This document shows, piece after piece, positions 53,138 to 64,000 of a DNA stretch of 64,000 nucleotides. The position numbers were made by a program, and so were the translations under genes. Origin of the DNA: Euphorbia lathyris (Eukaryota; Streptophyta; Magnoliopsida; Malpighiales; Euphorbiaceae). How positions within the stretch are numbered: position 1 is the first letter of the stretch; every line of letters begins with the position of its first letter. The stretch covers positions 59,156,895 through 59,220,894 of the forward strand of contig NC_088912.1 of the NCBI RefSeq assembly GCF_963576675.1, written 5' to 3'. The notes beneath the pieces were generated by a model. The model was given only the letters and a program-made list of their open reading frames with translations, did not search any database and was not told where the DNA came from.

Positions 53138-53771
53138 GTTGTCTTCTCCACCCTAACTTTTTACACTTGTGTTTTATGGTTGTAGATGCAATGTTGGAAC
53201 TTATTGCATATTTTAAGTGTGAGGAGGAGGGGTAGACAAACTTACAAAAATTTATATAATTTTTAAATTTTTGTTGCGTCGTGTCTAGTTTAGTTTAGCG
53301 TTTTCAGGTTTTATTTATGCCTTATTTATGTTTTTGCATGTTTAGGACCTAAAACCGTGAACCTCCTTTGAATCTAAACTTCGTTATTTGGTTTTGAGGG
53401 CTGAAAACCGAATCTAAGATTGCATGACAACTAGTTTATGTGTAGGACATAATCCGTGTATCTGTAAAAGCATGAGCTAAAGTTTGCATTTAGACCCTAC
53501 TTTTGAAGAAATGCTAAAATCATTACTTAGGTAGATAACTTAAGAATTGAAGGGATGTGATATTAAACTTGAGTTTGGGGAGAACTAGTAAGCACAAATT
53601 TGAAACCCAAGAACTGTGAGTTGAATTTGAGCCCAAGAGCGAACATCAAAAAGCTCTTTTTCTTGACATCTTTGTGTGAATGCTTTGACTTGTGGAAAGA
53701 TTACAGATTTTGCACTTAATACTAAGTTGAACCTACATGCAATGATTTGAGATGATAAACGATGAATCAGC
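53138..53771 (+). other. 3' region of element F up to the G insertion
   Basis: Non-coding. A purine-rich GTGAGGAGGAGGGG lies near 53218-53232, and TTGAGTTTGGGGAGAA near 53571; both resemble Athila 3' purine tracts. No LTR sequence appears before G begins. Confidence 0.6.
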
Positions 53772-55116
53772 TGTTGAAACACCTTTCCACATAATTTTGA
53801 TTTGACAAAATTGTTTAAGTATAATTGAAAAACATATTCTAAACACACTAAGTTTAAATGCTTTGATTTATTCTACTAATGCGTTTGTTCAATGTTGAGT
53901 TAAATTGTTTATAAGACACAAGAATTAAAAGGCCCAAGCCCAATACGAAAGTCAAAGCCCAAGTCAAACAACTCAAGACAACTCGGCCCGCGTTTATCAA
54001 AACGATGTCGCTGTGTACAAAACGCAACTCAGCAAGAGAAGGATCTAGAAGACCTTCAGGGAACAACTTCGGAACGAAGCTGCTGAGTTGATTCGACAAA
54101 GCGTACAAGACAGCAGCTGGCTAAGGAAAACTTCCAGACAAAGTATTTCCACTTCGGGTAAAGTTCAGACGACACAGTATGCTGTCCAATTAACTTTACC
54201 ATAAATAGTGAGACACTCTGCCGAGCTGACCAAAAGCTGACCGAGGACAGAAGATACTCAAATCTGATTGGCCGAGAGCTCTGAGCAAGTCAGGATGACA
54301 ACGACAGGAAGCCGTTTCCCTCCAACGGTTATTTCGAAATTCGAAATGACCGATGCCTCAAGACGTCTCTATAAATAGTGCCATCAGAAGCTTCATTCTA
54401 CACAGAACTTGATCAAGCCATTACGCTGACCAAATTTCTACGCAAGTTCTGCAAGCAAGAAGCAAAGCAAATCGTACACTACATTTCATATATTTGTGTA
54501 AAAGTCTAGAGTGATTATTCAATCATCTAAGGTGTCTTAGCAATCATTGTTTAGGACAAACACTTATCATTTCTAGAGATTAGAAAGGAGAGGCTGAGTA
54601 CTCGGTTATAGTACTCAGCGAGAGATTAGGATTGAGTAGAGGTATAGAGGAAGGTACTCTTGTTATACTCAGTTGCTAAGATTGTAAAAGGTTTGAGGCT
54701 CTACCTTTAAAGAGCTCAGTAGAGGATTCAAAATCTCGGAACGTGTTCCGGGGACAGGACGTAGGCTTAGAAGAAGCCGAACCTGGATAAATCTGCTGAG
54801 TAACGTATTTCTTACCTTAAACTCCTTATATATATTGCTTGCTTAAATAACCAAAAACTGACCAAGTAAATAGGTCAAGCTGAGTTGTGCGCATCGAACA
54901 TCTGAGCTCAGGAATAGACTTTAAGTGCTATCTCCTGACTCAAGTCAAGAAACTGACCTAGTCACCAGTTGACTAAGCCAGTATCTTACTGATTACTCAG
55001 CGCCGTTGTTAAACCTTTTCTCTTGAGAAAAGAAGTCTGCCCTAAATCTTTAAAAAGTTTAAATAGTTCCTAATCCCCCCTTGGAACTATACTTGTAACG
55101 TTATAAGGGACCAACA
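53772..55116 (+). repeat. 5' LTR of element G
   Basis: 1,345 bp, TGTTGAAACACC ... GGGACCAACA. It shares its ends and scattered motifs with A's LTR. TATAAATAG lies at 54370-54378. Confidence 0.94.
54370..54378 (+). promoter_or_regulatory. TATA box of the G LTR
   Basis: TATAAATAG in a GTCTCTATAAATAGTG context, about 600 bp into the LTR, as in A. Confidence 0.6.
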
Positions 55117-55118
55117 AG

Positions 55119-55130
55119 TGGTATCAGAGC
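55119..55130 (+). other. Primer-binding site of element G (initiator tRNA-Met)
   Basis: TGGTATCAGAGC two bases after the LTR end. Confidence 0.95.
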
Positions 55131-55178
55131 CTAAAAGCTCACTGTAAAAGGTCTAACAACCTTGAGCTGATCCCTACC

Positions 55179-56918
55179 ATGGGCGAAAACAGTACTCGGT
55201 TTCTCCTAGGAAACCAAACAACTCAGATACTGCCTGAGGGGCTGTCCATCACTCGGCCTCCCCTATTCTTCGGGTCTAACTATACCTGCTGGAAGAATAG
55301 GATGAAAAATTTCATTCAGGCTACAAATATGATTGCCTGGCTATCTATAGTTCAAGGCCCATTTGTACCTGTCGAAGTTGTGGCTGGCCAAACAGTTGTA
55401 AAAGCTGAGGCCAAATGGACAGAGGATGATCTTAAGAAGCTTCAAAATCACGCTTCGACTATCAATATGCTTCACTGTGCGCTCGATGCTGCAGAATATA
55501 ATAAAATCTCAGGCTGTGAGTCGGCGCAAGAGATCTGGAAAAAGCTGGAAGTCACCTACGAGGGAACCAATAAAGTAAAGAAGTCCAAGGTGAATCAGCA
55601 GATGAGACTGTACGAGCTGTTCGAGATGAACAATGATGAGGGCATTTCAGACATGAATGCAAGGTTTACCAACATCATTAATGAGCTCAAGAGACTTGGG
55701 AAAATCTTCACTGAGGAAGAACAAGTCAAAAAGATACTCAGGAGTCTTCCTAAAGACTGGCAAGCCAAGAAGACAGCTGTTGAGGAAGCTTAGGATTTAA
55801 CCACCTACAAATATGACGAACTCATCGGCTCATTGCTGACCCATGAGATATCTATGAAAAACTTCGAGGTGAAGGAAAAATCTGAAGACAAGAAGCAGAA
55901 GTCTCTTGTCATGAAAGCTGACTCCACTGACAGGAGCTCAATTGATGACGAGGAGATGGCTATGTTCACAAGAAAGATGAAAAGGCTATTCAGGAAGAAT
56001 GACAAATATTCTAAGAAGCCTTACAGAAAGTTTGATAAGTATAAAGCTGACTCAAGCGACAGCAAATACAAAAAGGACAGCTCAAAGCCCATTACATGCT
56101 TTGAGTGCCATCAAACTGGCCATATTAAGTCAAGCTGCCCCACACTGAGGAAAGACAAGAAGAGCGGCAAGAAGGAAATGGTGGCTACATGGAGCGACAG
56201 TGATGAGTCTTCATCTACAGAAGCTAAGGCCACCGAGTCAGCGAAGATATGCTTCATGGCTGACGAACTTGCTGAGCCGTGCGTCTCTGAGCATGCTGAC
56301 CCATCCATCGCATCAGATGACGAGGAGCAATCAAATGAGGTAATTACTCTTCCCCAGCTCAGAAACGATATGGTTAATGCCCTGGGTGATCTTTACACAC
56401 TTGTCAAGAAGTGTAATAAGAAAGTTAGAGCACTCAGCAGGCGCTGTGACGAAGTGGAAGAGGTCAAGCTGAGTGACCTCAGATTCCTTCTTCAGGACAA
56501 TTCAACTCTGCATGATAACATGAAGATCATACACGAGTCTGTCTCTGAAGTCCAATCAGTTTCAAAGAAACTGAGAAAGGACGTCACAACTATCCAGAAC
56601 CAATTAAAGGTTCCAAATAAAAGAAACATTCCTCTGAGAACTCAGTACCAAGGTACTCAGCAGAGATGGAATCCCCAGTGAAAAGTCCAGTGTGACTTTT
56701 GTGGGAAGAAAGGACACACCACTAAGGTGTGCTGGCACGCTCAGCACTGGGGTGCTGACAAGTCAGTGAAACATCCTAAACAGAAGGTCAGCTGTGACTT
56801 TTGTGGAAAGAATGGCCATACTGTCCAAGTATGTCACCATAAAATAAAATATGATGCTTTACCTGTTGCACCTAACAAGCAAGGACCCAAAAAGAATTGG
56901 GTACCTAAAAGTAACTAG
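55179..56918 (+). pseudogene. gag: Gag of Sirevirus G with several zinc knuckles
   Basis: A single frame from ATG 55179 to TAG 56916-56918, with TAG at 55791-55793 (A has a Gln codon here) and TGA at 56679-56681. Domain order is as in A: gag core (SAQEIWKKLEVTYEG), knuckle CFECHQTGHIKSSC, acidic and coiled-coil part, then knuckles CDFCGKKGHTTKVC and CDFCGKNGHTVQVC. Unlike A there is no frameshift inside gag. The pol frame starts at ATG 56924 in a different frame, six bases after the gag stop; in A the end of gag and pol share one frame. So this junction differs between the two elements by one base. Confidence 0.88.
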
Positions 56919-56923
56919 TTACA

Positions 56924-59900
56924 ATGCAGGTAAGCCTGAGATGTGCCGAGAAGTCAAAGATGTGGTATATTGACAGCGCATGCTCGAGGCATATGACTGG
57001 TGATGAAACTCAGTTCATCACGTTTGAGCGTAAACGAGGAGGAAGTGTAAGTTTTGGAGACAACAAGAAGGGTAAGATAGTAGGGTCAGAAACCATTGGA
57101 GGTAATCCTACTATTGAATCTGTCTCCCTAGTCAGCGGACTCAAATATAACTTACTCAGCGTAGCTCAGCTATGTGACAATGGGAGAAAAGTTATATTTG
57201 ATGCTACTGGATGTAAAATATACGAGGGTGAATCAAATGAGTTAATCTTAACTGCCCCTCGCATAGATAATGTCTTTATGCTAGATTTAAGGAAAGAGTT
57301 TTCAAAAACTGTATGCTTAGTATCAAAGGAAGAAAATTCCTGGCTATGGCACAGGAGACTTGGTCATGTAAGCATGGACCTCCTGGCCAAATTAGCAAGA
57401 AAGCAATTGGTTGAGGGACTGCCTGAACTTAAATTTGAAAAAGATCAATTATGCCACGCTTGCCAAGCTAGAAAACAAACCAAACAATCTTTTCACAGCA
57501 AAAATATTGTCTCAACTAAGCGTCCGTTAGAATTACTACACTTGGATCTCTTCGGTCTAGTCCAGCCGCTGAGTCTGGGTGGAAGAAGATTTTCCTTGGT
57601 CATTGTAGATGACTTCTCTCGGTAGACTTGGGTCATCTTGCTAAGTAGCAAGGATGAAACCTTTGAGACATTTTCAAATTTGGTTAGAAAAATTGAAAAT
57701 GATAAAGACCTAAAATTAGCTCACATCCGTAGCGATAATGGTGGAGAATTCAAAAACCAAAAGTTTGTTGAATTTTGTGAAGCCAGCGGCATTGACCACA
57801 ATTTTTCTGCTCCTAGAACACCTCAACAAAATGGGGTTGTTGAAAGGAAGAACAGAACTCTGGTTGAAATAGCCAGGACAATGCTGGATGAGCATAGGCT
57901 TCCAAAGTATTTTTGGGGAGAGGCTGTCAACACAGCGTGATATATTCTTAATAGGGCTCTAGTTAGACCTATATTAAAGAAAACCCCCTATGAACTTTGG
58001 AAAGGACGAAAGGCCAATATTGGATACTTTCGTGCCTTTGGCTGTAAATGTTTTATTTTAAATACCAAAGATAGCTTAGCAAAGTTTGATTCAAAAGCTG
58101 ATGAGGCTATCTTTCTAGGTTACTCAACAAACAGCAAAGCATACAGAGTTTTTAATAAACGAACTCAAGTTTTAGAAGAGTCAGTACATGTTGAGTTCGA
58201 CGAAACTAACCCTGCAGGTAGATACCAGCCGCTGACCGAGGATGATCCTCACTCAGTAACCGCTGACCAAGAACCAGCTACTGAGTCATTCACTAAAAGG
58301 CTGACCAAGAGTAAGAGTGAACCTAAGATTACTTTCACTGACCCATCTACTTCTGCAGAGATTGTTGAAACACATACATCACAAGACATAAATCTACCCA
58401 AAGAGATAAGGATTCCAAGAGGGCACTCAGAGAGTGCAATCCTTGATTCTACTGGGAATACCCTGATGACGAGGAATCAACTCAGGAAGTACCTCAGCAA
58501 TGTGGCCTTCGTCTTAGTACAGGAACCTAAGAACTTCGCTGATGCTGAGGAAGATGAATTCTAGATGAGCGCAATGCAAGAGGAACTTGACCAATTCAGA
58601 AGAAACGATGTATGGGAGCTAGTACCACATCCAAGGAGTCAGAAGACCATTAGAACAAGATGGGTCTTCCGCAACAAAATGGATGAGCAAGGAAATGTAG
58701 TCAGGAACAAAGCAAGGCTTGTAGCTCAGGGCTACAGTCAGCAAGAAGGTATTGACTACAGTGAGACCTTTGCCCCAGTGGCAAGGCTAGAAGCTATTAG
58801 GATCTTATGTGCATATGCATCTTACATGAACTTTAAATTATTCCAAATGGATGTCAAAAGTGCATTTCTTAATGGAGTTATAAACGAGGAGGTTTATGTT
58901 AATCAACCTCCAGGTTTTGAGGACCCTAAATTCCCAAAACACGTTTATAAACTCAAAAAGGCTCTGTACGGCCTCAAGCAAGCACCACGTGCTTGGTATG
59001 AGAGGCTGACCAGTTTTCTGCTGACTAGAAATTATGTCAGAGGCAAAGCTGATACAACCTTATTCATTAAGAAAAAGGGTAAAGATACCCTACTGGCCCA
59101 AATTTATGTTGATGATATAATATTTGGTGCAACTAACGAATCAATGTGCAAGGAGTTTAATAAACAAATGCAGACTGAGTTTGAAATGTCCATGATGGGA
59201 GAACTCAACTTCTTCCTCGGTCTTCAAATTAAACAAGGAAAGAATGGCATCTTCATCAGTCAAGCCAAATATGCCAAGGAGATATTAAAGAAATATGATT
59301 TGGAAAATTGGAAGTCAATATCCACTCCTATGGGCACTGACACTGTCCTATGCGCTGACGAGAATGGTAAGTCGGTAGACAGCAAAGTATATCGAGGTAT
59401 GATAGGCTCTCTACTTTACTTAACAACAAGGAGACCGGATATTCAGTTTTCAGTATGCTACTGTGCTAGATATCAATCTAACCCTAAAGAATCTCATTAC
59501 ATTGCTGTAAAAACAATCCTTAGATATTTGCAAAGCTCAGTAAACGCATGTTTATGGTATCCCAATACTCATGATTTCACACTCATCGGATACACTGACG
59601 CTGACTATGGACGGGATAAGCTGGAACGTAAAAGCACCTCTGGAGGATGTCACTTCTTAGGAAGCTGTCTTGTATCCTGGTTCAGCAAAAAGCAGGCGTC
59701 AGTAGCCTTGTCTACCACTGAAGCTGAGTACATTGCTGCTGGTCATTGTGTTGCTCAAGTCCTATGGATTAAGCAACAGCTTGAAGACTATGGTGTTCAA
59801 ACAAAGACAATTGAAGTCAAATGTGACAACAAAAGTGCAATTGATCTTTCAAAGAACCCAATTCAACACATCAGAATGAAGCATGTCAGCATCAGACATC

Positions 59901-60052
59901 ACTTCATTAGAGATCATGTACTCAAGGGTGAGATCAAGCTGACCTTTGTCCCAACGGACGAGCAGCTTGCGGATATCTTCACGAAGCCACTGGTCCGTGA
60001 GCAGTTCAGCATACTGAGAGAAGCTATTGGTATGTTTAATCCTCTTCAGTAA
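56924..60052 (+). pseudogene. pol: Pol of Sirevirus G: protease, integrase, RT, RNase H, three stops
   Basis: One frame, 1,042 codons, with TAG 57623-57625, TGA 57938-57940 and TAG 58562-58564 and no frameshift. The protease site again reads DSAC. Integrase has WHRRLGHVS...[19 protein letters not shown] and NGVVERKNR. RT has [11 protein letters not shown] and YVDD. RNase H has [34 protein letters not shown] and LADIFTKPL. The first stop replaces a Tyr codon of A and the third a Trp codon, so here not all stops are C-to-T. From 58565 on the RT-RNase H half is intact. Confidence 0.92.
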
Positions 60053-60517
60053 ATTCCTGAACTAAATGAATATGCATGCTGAGTGAATTACTATGCTGAA
60101 TGATTGTTTTTGCTGAATACTCATTAAAATTAATTGAACAGCATATACTGAGTAAATTTGCACACTGAGTAAGTTAGTTTAAACTTAGAAATAATCCCTT
60201 TATTCAATACTGACCACTCAGAATATGAAACGCTTAGTATTCTAAACGCCGAGTGTTAGATCCGTTAGAATAAATGCAAAAGCACGCGTATAGCTACCTA
60301 GGATGACGTACGCGCCGAATGTGTCATAAATGCCAGGATCATTATCGGTTCACAATTCCGAGGCAAAACTGACACATGGATTCGTTAAGATACACACTTC
60401 ACCGCTATAAATAATGGGTAAATTCCCATTGTTTTCTCTTTACGACTACCAAATTCTAAGGCAAAGAAAGCTTTCTCTCTAAAAACTCTCAAAGCTTCCC
60501 AAACACATTCTTCAACT
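60053..60517 (+). promoter_or_regulatory. Pol-env spacer of G with a candidate internal promoter
   Basis: Non-coding, with CTGAGT/CTGAAT words in the first 130 bp. A block at 60312-60336 is shared with A. A TGACGT word lies just upstream (60304-60309) and TATAAATA at 60406-60413, 112 bp before the ATG at 60518. Minus-strand ORF 60385-60630 is a shadow. Confidence 0.55.
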
Positions 60518-63439
60518 ATGACTAAAGTTTCATTCAACATTTCCGGTGCCGGCCACCCTAAGCCCAGCTCCGATGAAACTTCCAGGCAAACCTCTGTGCC
60601 TGAATCTACCAAGGTCACCTCGCCGAGCAAAGGAAAAACTGGCCAAACCTCCTCTGGTAAGGGAAAGCCTGAAAAAGTCAGGACCTATTCAAAGGTCTTC
60701 GAAAACGTCCGAGAATGGAAGGTTGAGCCCTCAAGATGGGTATCTGAAGCCTTCGTATAATCCGAACAACCCTTCTGTGAGTGGATTTCGTAGAATGGAT
60801 GGACTGAGCTATTTTCGATTAGGGATCCCACCTATCCTGACCTTGTAAAGGAGTTTTACCACAACCTTCGCGTTGCCAATGATAACCAGGACTACTTGGT
60901 AACCGTGGTAAAAGAGAAAACCATCTTCATCAACCCTCTCTACCTAGGGAATCTGCTCAAGTTAAAAACTGAGGGAGCAAGGCTAAGGAGATCTGGAGAT
61001 CAGGATGGTACTGGGTACGAGGTCAACTTTTGTAAACCTGCAGGCCACTCAGGAGAAGTATCCAGTTCCTCCATGGGTCAGCACCAGAAGATGGCTCATT
61101 ATCTGCTGAGTTATTTTATCTATCCCAAGATTAACTGCACCACCTCAGCAACAAACTTCGAGCAATGCTTCATCTGGCATATGCTGACGTACAAGCCGAT
61201 CAACATGCCAGTATTCCTCGTTGCTGGCTTCCTAAGGAGTACTGGAACTCTAAGGCTAGGATCACTCATCACCAGGATCCTCATTGATCATCAGGTAGAC
61301 CTAACTGATGAAGTAGAAGCTAAAGGATCTGAGATCACAGCAGCTTCACTGAGAGCGTTGAAGTTCGGTCAGCCTCTAAAGAAAGGAAAAGCTACTGCTG
61401 CTGCTGCTGGACAAGCTGAGGAAACAGTTGTTCCGCAGAAAGGGAAAAGAACTAAGGCCCCCGCTTCTCGTAAGAGGAAAGCTGTTGAGACTCCTTCACA
61501 TGATACTGAGTCTCCAGCTAAGAGACAAAAGTCAGCTGGTACTAAGGGCCAGGAGAGACCTAAGTCAGCTGATAAATGAAGCAGGTAAGATGAGCCTGAA
61601 ACTGAGGACAGAACGGATGCTGATGTGCAACCTCAGAAAAAGCACAAGTCTTCTACACTGACTCCCCTCAATGCTATCCCTACTGACATTGTTGTGCCTG
61701 GTGACTCTCACTACACACAGTGTTTAGGAACTATGCCTGAGGAACAAGAAGAAAAAGTGCATCTGGACGACCAGTTTATTGCACAAGTCGAGGAAGAACT
61801 AGATGGTGATAGTTCAGAAGATGACGAAGAAGAAGAGGCCAGCGGTCAGGATGACGCTGAGGATGATGAGGAAACAACCAGTGAGGTTGCAGCTGAGCAA
61901 GCCCATACTGTGTTGGCTGCTGGAGAAGACCAAGAACTTGACCAACATAATGTTGATCAAGTCCAAGTACAAGCTGACCAGTTTAATAATGAGCAACAAG
62001 AATCTTCTCCATCTCACTCAGGATAGTCTATACAGGCTGACAATCCTCCTAGAAAAAGAAGGTTGGTTAAGGCATGTGAGAAGACAGTCAGTGAGCCTCC
62101 TGTACAACCACTAAGTCTTCCTGACTTCGTTATTCAAAAGCCAACCCAGGACCCTTCTGCTCTAAAGCTAAAATTTTTCAAACGACAACAACCTTCTACT
62201 ACATCGGCATCTATAGAAAAGCAAGCCTCTGTTTCTTCTCAATAGGAACATGCCGACTTAAGTGCTTCCGCCACCTCCACAAGTCAGGTTGAGGCGATTA
62301 TTGTCAATGCTGTCCATCCAAGCATTGTGCTGACTCCAAATGTATCTGCACCCGTCAGCACCGACAGTATTCGAATTTCTACTTCTCCAATTAACATCTC
62401 TGCCGATCAATCAACCCTACCAGAATCTCAAGTGCAGATTGGAACAACACTTCCAGTCACTAACCATGTCATTCCTTTGACTCCTCCTTTCACTGGTCAT
62501 ACTGATGCATCTGGACAATTGAATGAAGGTTCTTTAAGCTACATGAATGTCACTGAGTCTGGCAAACGCATCATCGACTCAGTACAAACCTTGATCAAAG
62601 ACCTTCAACAATCGTCTACTCCTGCTGTTGGGTCTTCTTATGTGGAGACTACTCAGCTTTCCCAAGTAACTCATCTTCTGAACGAAGTTAAGGGATTTAA
62701 GGACTTGCTGAGTATCATCATCTCCTATCAAACACAGCAAGCTAAGCAGGATTCCATCGCCAAGCTGGCCGAGATCCAGCTGACAACTGTGCAACACTTA
62801 AACGCTCTACAACAGCAAGTACAGAACTTGTCAGATGTGAACCCTGGATATGCAACTTCTGATGAAGTAAAGATGCTCTTTGCTCAGCTTCACACCGAGC
62901 AACTCAAGACCAATGAGCAAATGGTTTCTTACTCTCAGTGCTCAGTGGAGCAAATTGGTGAAGCTGTTCGATTGCTGAATCTGAACAAGCAGGAGATGGA
63001 CACTGACACAATGAAACAAAACGAGATGCTGTCTATCACAAGACAAACCTTCAATCACATACGTCACACAAATGTTCAGCGTCAGTACTTTGACACCTAC
63101 TTACTCAAAACCTTTCATCAAGTCATTGCTGGACTGACTGACACGCTTATATGGATTGGTAAGTCTGAAGCTTTCATCGTCAGTATGATCAGCGCTGCTG
63201 CACTCAATATACCTGATGAAGTCTCAAATCAGGGAGTTGCCATTTTTGATGGTGTCAATGAAAGTGCTGACCGACTCAAAGCGTTGTCCAACGAACTAAC
63301 CAGGGCTGTCGTAACCGACAGCTTTAGGATTCCTCCTCCCGATGCTGACAAAACGGGGGAGAAAGAACAAGCGAGAACACAACCAAGAACACAGCATGGA
63401 TCTAGTCAATCCCAACAAAAGAAAAAGAAATATATATAG
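60518..63439 (+). pseudogene. Env-like ORF of Sirevirus G
   Basis: One frame from ATG 60518 to TAG 63437-63439 with stops at 60758 (TAA), 60791 (TAG), 61577 (TGA), 62024 (TAG) and 62243 (TAG) and no frameshift. The N-terminal plant-transposon-like domain (DLVKEFYHNLRVANDNQDYL, NFEQCFIWHMLTYKPINMPV) matches A. The middle is acidic and disordered. The C-terminal part (62327-63439) is helical and ends in a lysine run. Only one copy of the unit that is tripled in A is visible (near 62850). No signal peptide or membrane segment seen. Confidence 0.78.
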
Positions 63440-63968
63440 GCTAGCTCAGTATAGACTAAGTATGATGTAATCTATATGCCTTGTCTTTAAGTTTTAAACA
63501 CTGACTACCGATATCAATATATCATACCTGCATCTTTCATTCTATTCCTGAGTTATGATATATGTTGTTGTGTACTGAGTTATTATGTATCTTCAAATTG
63601 AATCAGCTATGTCTAACACTTGTAAAACTTATTGATTGAACCCAATACTGATAACATATTTGACATTGACTTATATGTTTATATAACATTGTCTTATAAA
63701 ACTCATTGAACAACAATTTACTCAGCGCCCTCTGAATGATAAAACCTTCCGCTTAAACACTGAGTAAAATAGAATATGTTACATGAGCTGACCTATCTGA
63801 AAAACTGACCTTAGACTTACTCGATTAAACCTTTAAATGTTTAGAGTAAAACTAAGTCAGCAGCTCAACCCTTACGGGGGAGTTTGCGAAGTTAGGTCAA
63901 CTATCATGGGGGAGCTCAATACTGAGTTCCTCGCTGAATAGTTTTGCCAACATCAAAATGGGGGACTT
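63440..63968 (+). other. 3' untranslated region of G with repeated polypurine tracts
   Basis: Tracts at 63875-63882 (CGGGGGAG), 63906-63914 (ATGGGGGAG) and 63955-63966 (AAAATGGGGGAC, next to the LTR), the same set and order as in A. No ORF. Confidence 0.82.
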
Positions 63969-64000
63969 TGTTGAAACACCTTTCCACATAATTTTGATTT
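63969..64000 (+). repeat. Start of the 3' LTR of element G (window ends)
   Basis: The first 32 bp match 53772-53803; the rest lies outside the window. Confidence 0.93.

Larger units (their letters stand above)
47495..53771 (+). mobile_element. Element F: Athila-like Ty3/gypsy element lacking pol, interrupted by G
   Basis: LTR 47495-49003, PBS for tRNA-Asp, Athila-type gag (49425-50870), then directly a GC-rich array and an ATHILA ORF-1-like gene (51941-53137), then a 3' region cut by Sirevirus G at 53772. No protease, RT or integrase reading exists between gag and the env-like gene: the gap is about 1 kb and filled by the array, a leader and an intron. The right LTR should lie beyond the window. 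Coding parts have eleven in-frame stops and no frameshift that I can see. Confidence 0.85.
53772..64000 (+). mobile_element. Element G: second Sirevirus-type Ty1/copia element (3' LTR cut by the window end)
   Basis: Same plan as A (LTR, initiator-Met PBS, gag, pol, promoter-like spacer, env-like ORF, repeated polypurine tracts, LTR), but clearly diverged from it in DNA and protein. 5' LTR 53772-55116; the 3' LTR starts at 63969. The left flank is TCAGC (53767-53771); the right duplication is outside the window. Lesions are stops in gag, pol and the env-like gene. Confidence 0.94.

Overview
The window is a stack of nested plant LTR retrotransposons with no recognisable host gene, rRNA or tRNA gene. 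The mix of lineages (two Sirevirus-type Ty1/copia elements, two Tat-lineage Ty3/gypsy elements, an Athila-like gypsy element and a smaller copia element with long LTRs), the AT-rich background and the plant-type primer-binding sites point to repeat-rich heterochromatin of a flowering plant, probably a eudicot. I cannot name the species. All lineage and family names are from memory of family motifs, not from a search.

Layout. H is the oldest host element, a decayed Tat-lineage gypsy on the + strand. It occupies 1-1164, 12935-17281 and 43004 to about 46354 and enters from the left of the window. Sirevirus A (+, 1165-12934, target duplication GGAAC) interrupts its RT. Copia element B (-, 17282-43003, target duplication ATCAG) interrupts an antisense accessory gene of H. 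A large Tat/Ogre-like gypsy element C (-, 17314-33591, target duplication AGYGG) sits inside B's left LTR, 32 bp from its end. Right of H lie a truncated copia element D (-, 46432 to about 47212) and a B-family LTR fragment (47213-47494). Athila-like element F (+, 47495-53771) follows; it has gag and an env-like gene but no pol. F is interrupted by a second Sirevirus G (+, from 53772), whose 3' LTR begins at 63969 and leaves the window.

Coding state. B has an uninterrupted pol. C has a long intact RT-RNase H-integrase frame and unusual gag-like reading frames. A, G, F and H carry stops and/or frameshifts. By hand count the two LTRs differ by roughly 1.6% in A, 1.6% in B and 1.3% in C, which fits C being younger than B.

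Points of most interest: (1) C has three tandem extra gag/capsid-like domains between the zinc knuckle and RT, where the protease should be, and no visible protease. (2) H carries an antisense gene with two frame-preserving introns, split by B across 26 kb. (3) Each U3 of C carries an array of 16-bp palindromes at 21-22 bp spacing just upstream of the TATA box, four units in one LTR and six in the other. (4) The env-like genes of both Sireviruses have their own TATA box and a shared upstream block. (5) F lacks pol and shows decay by stops only.
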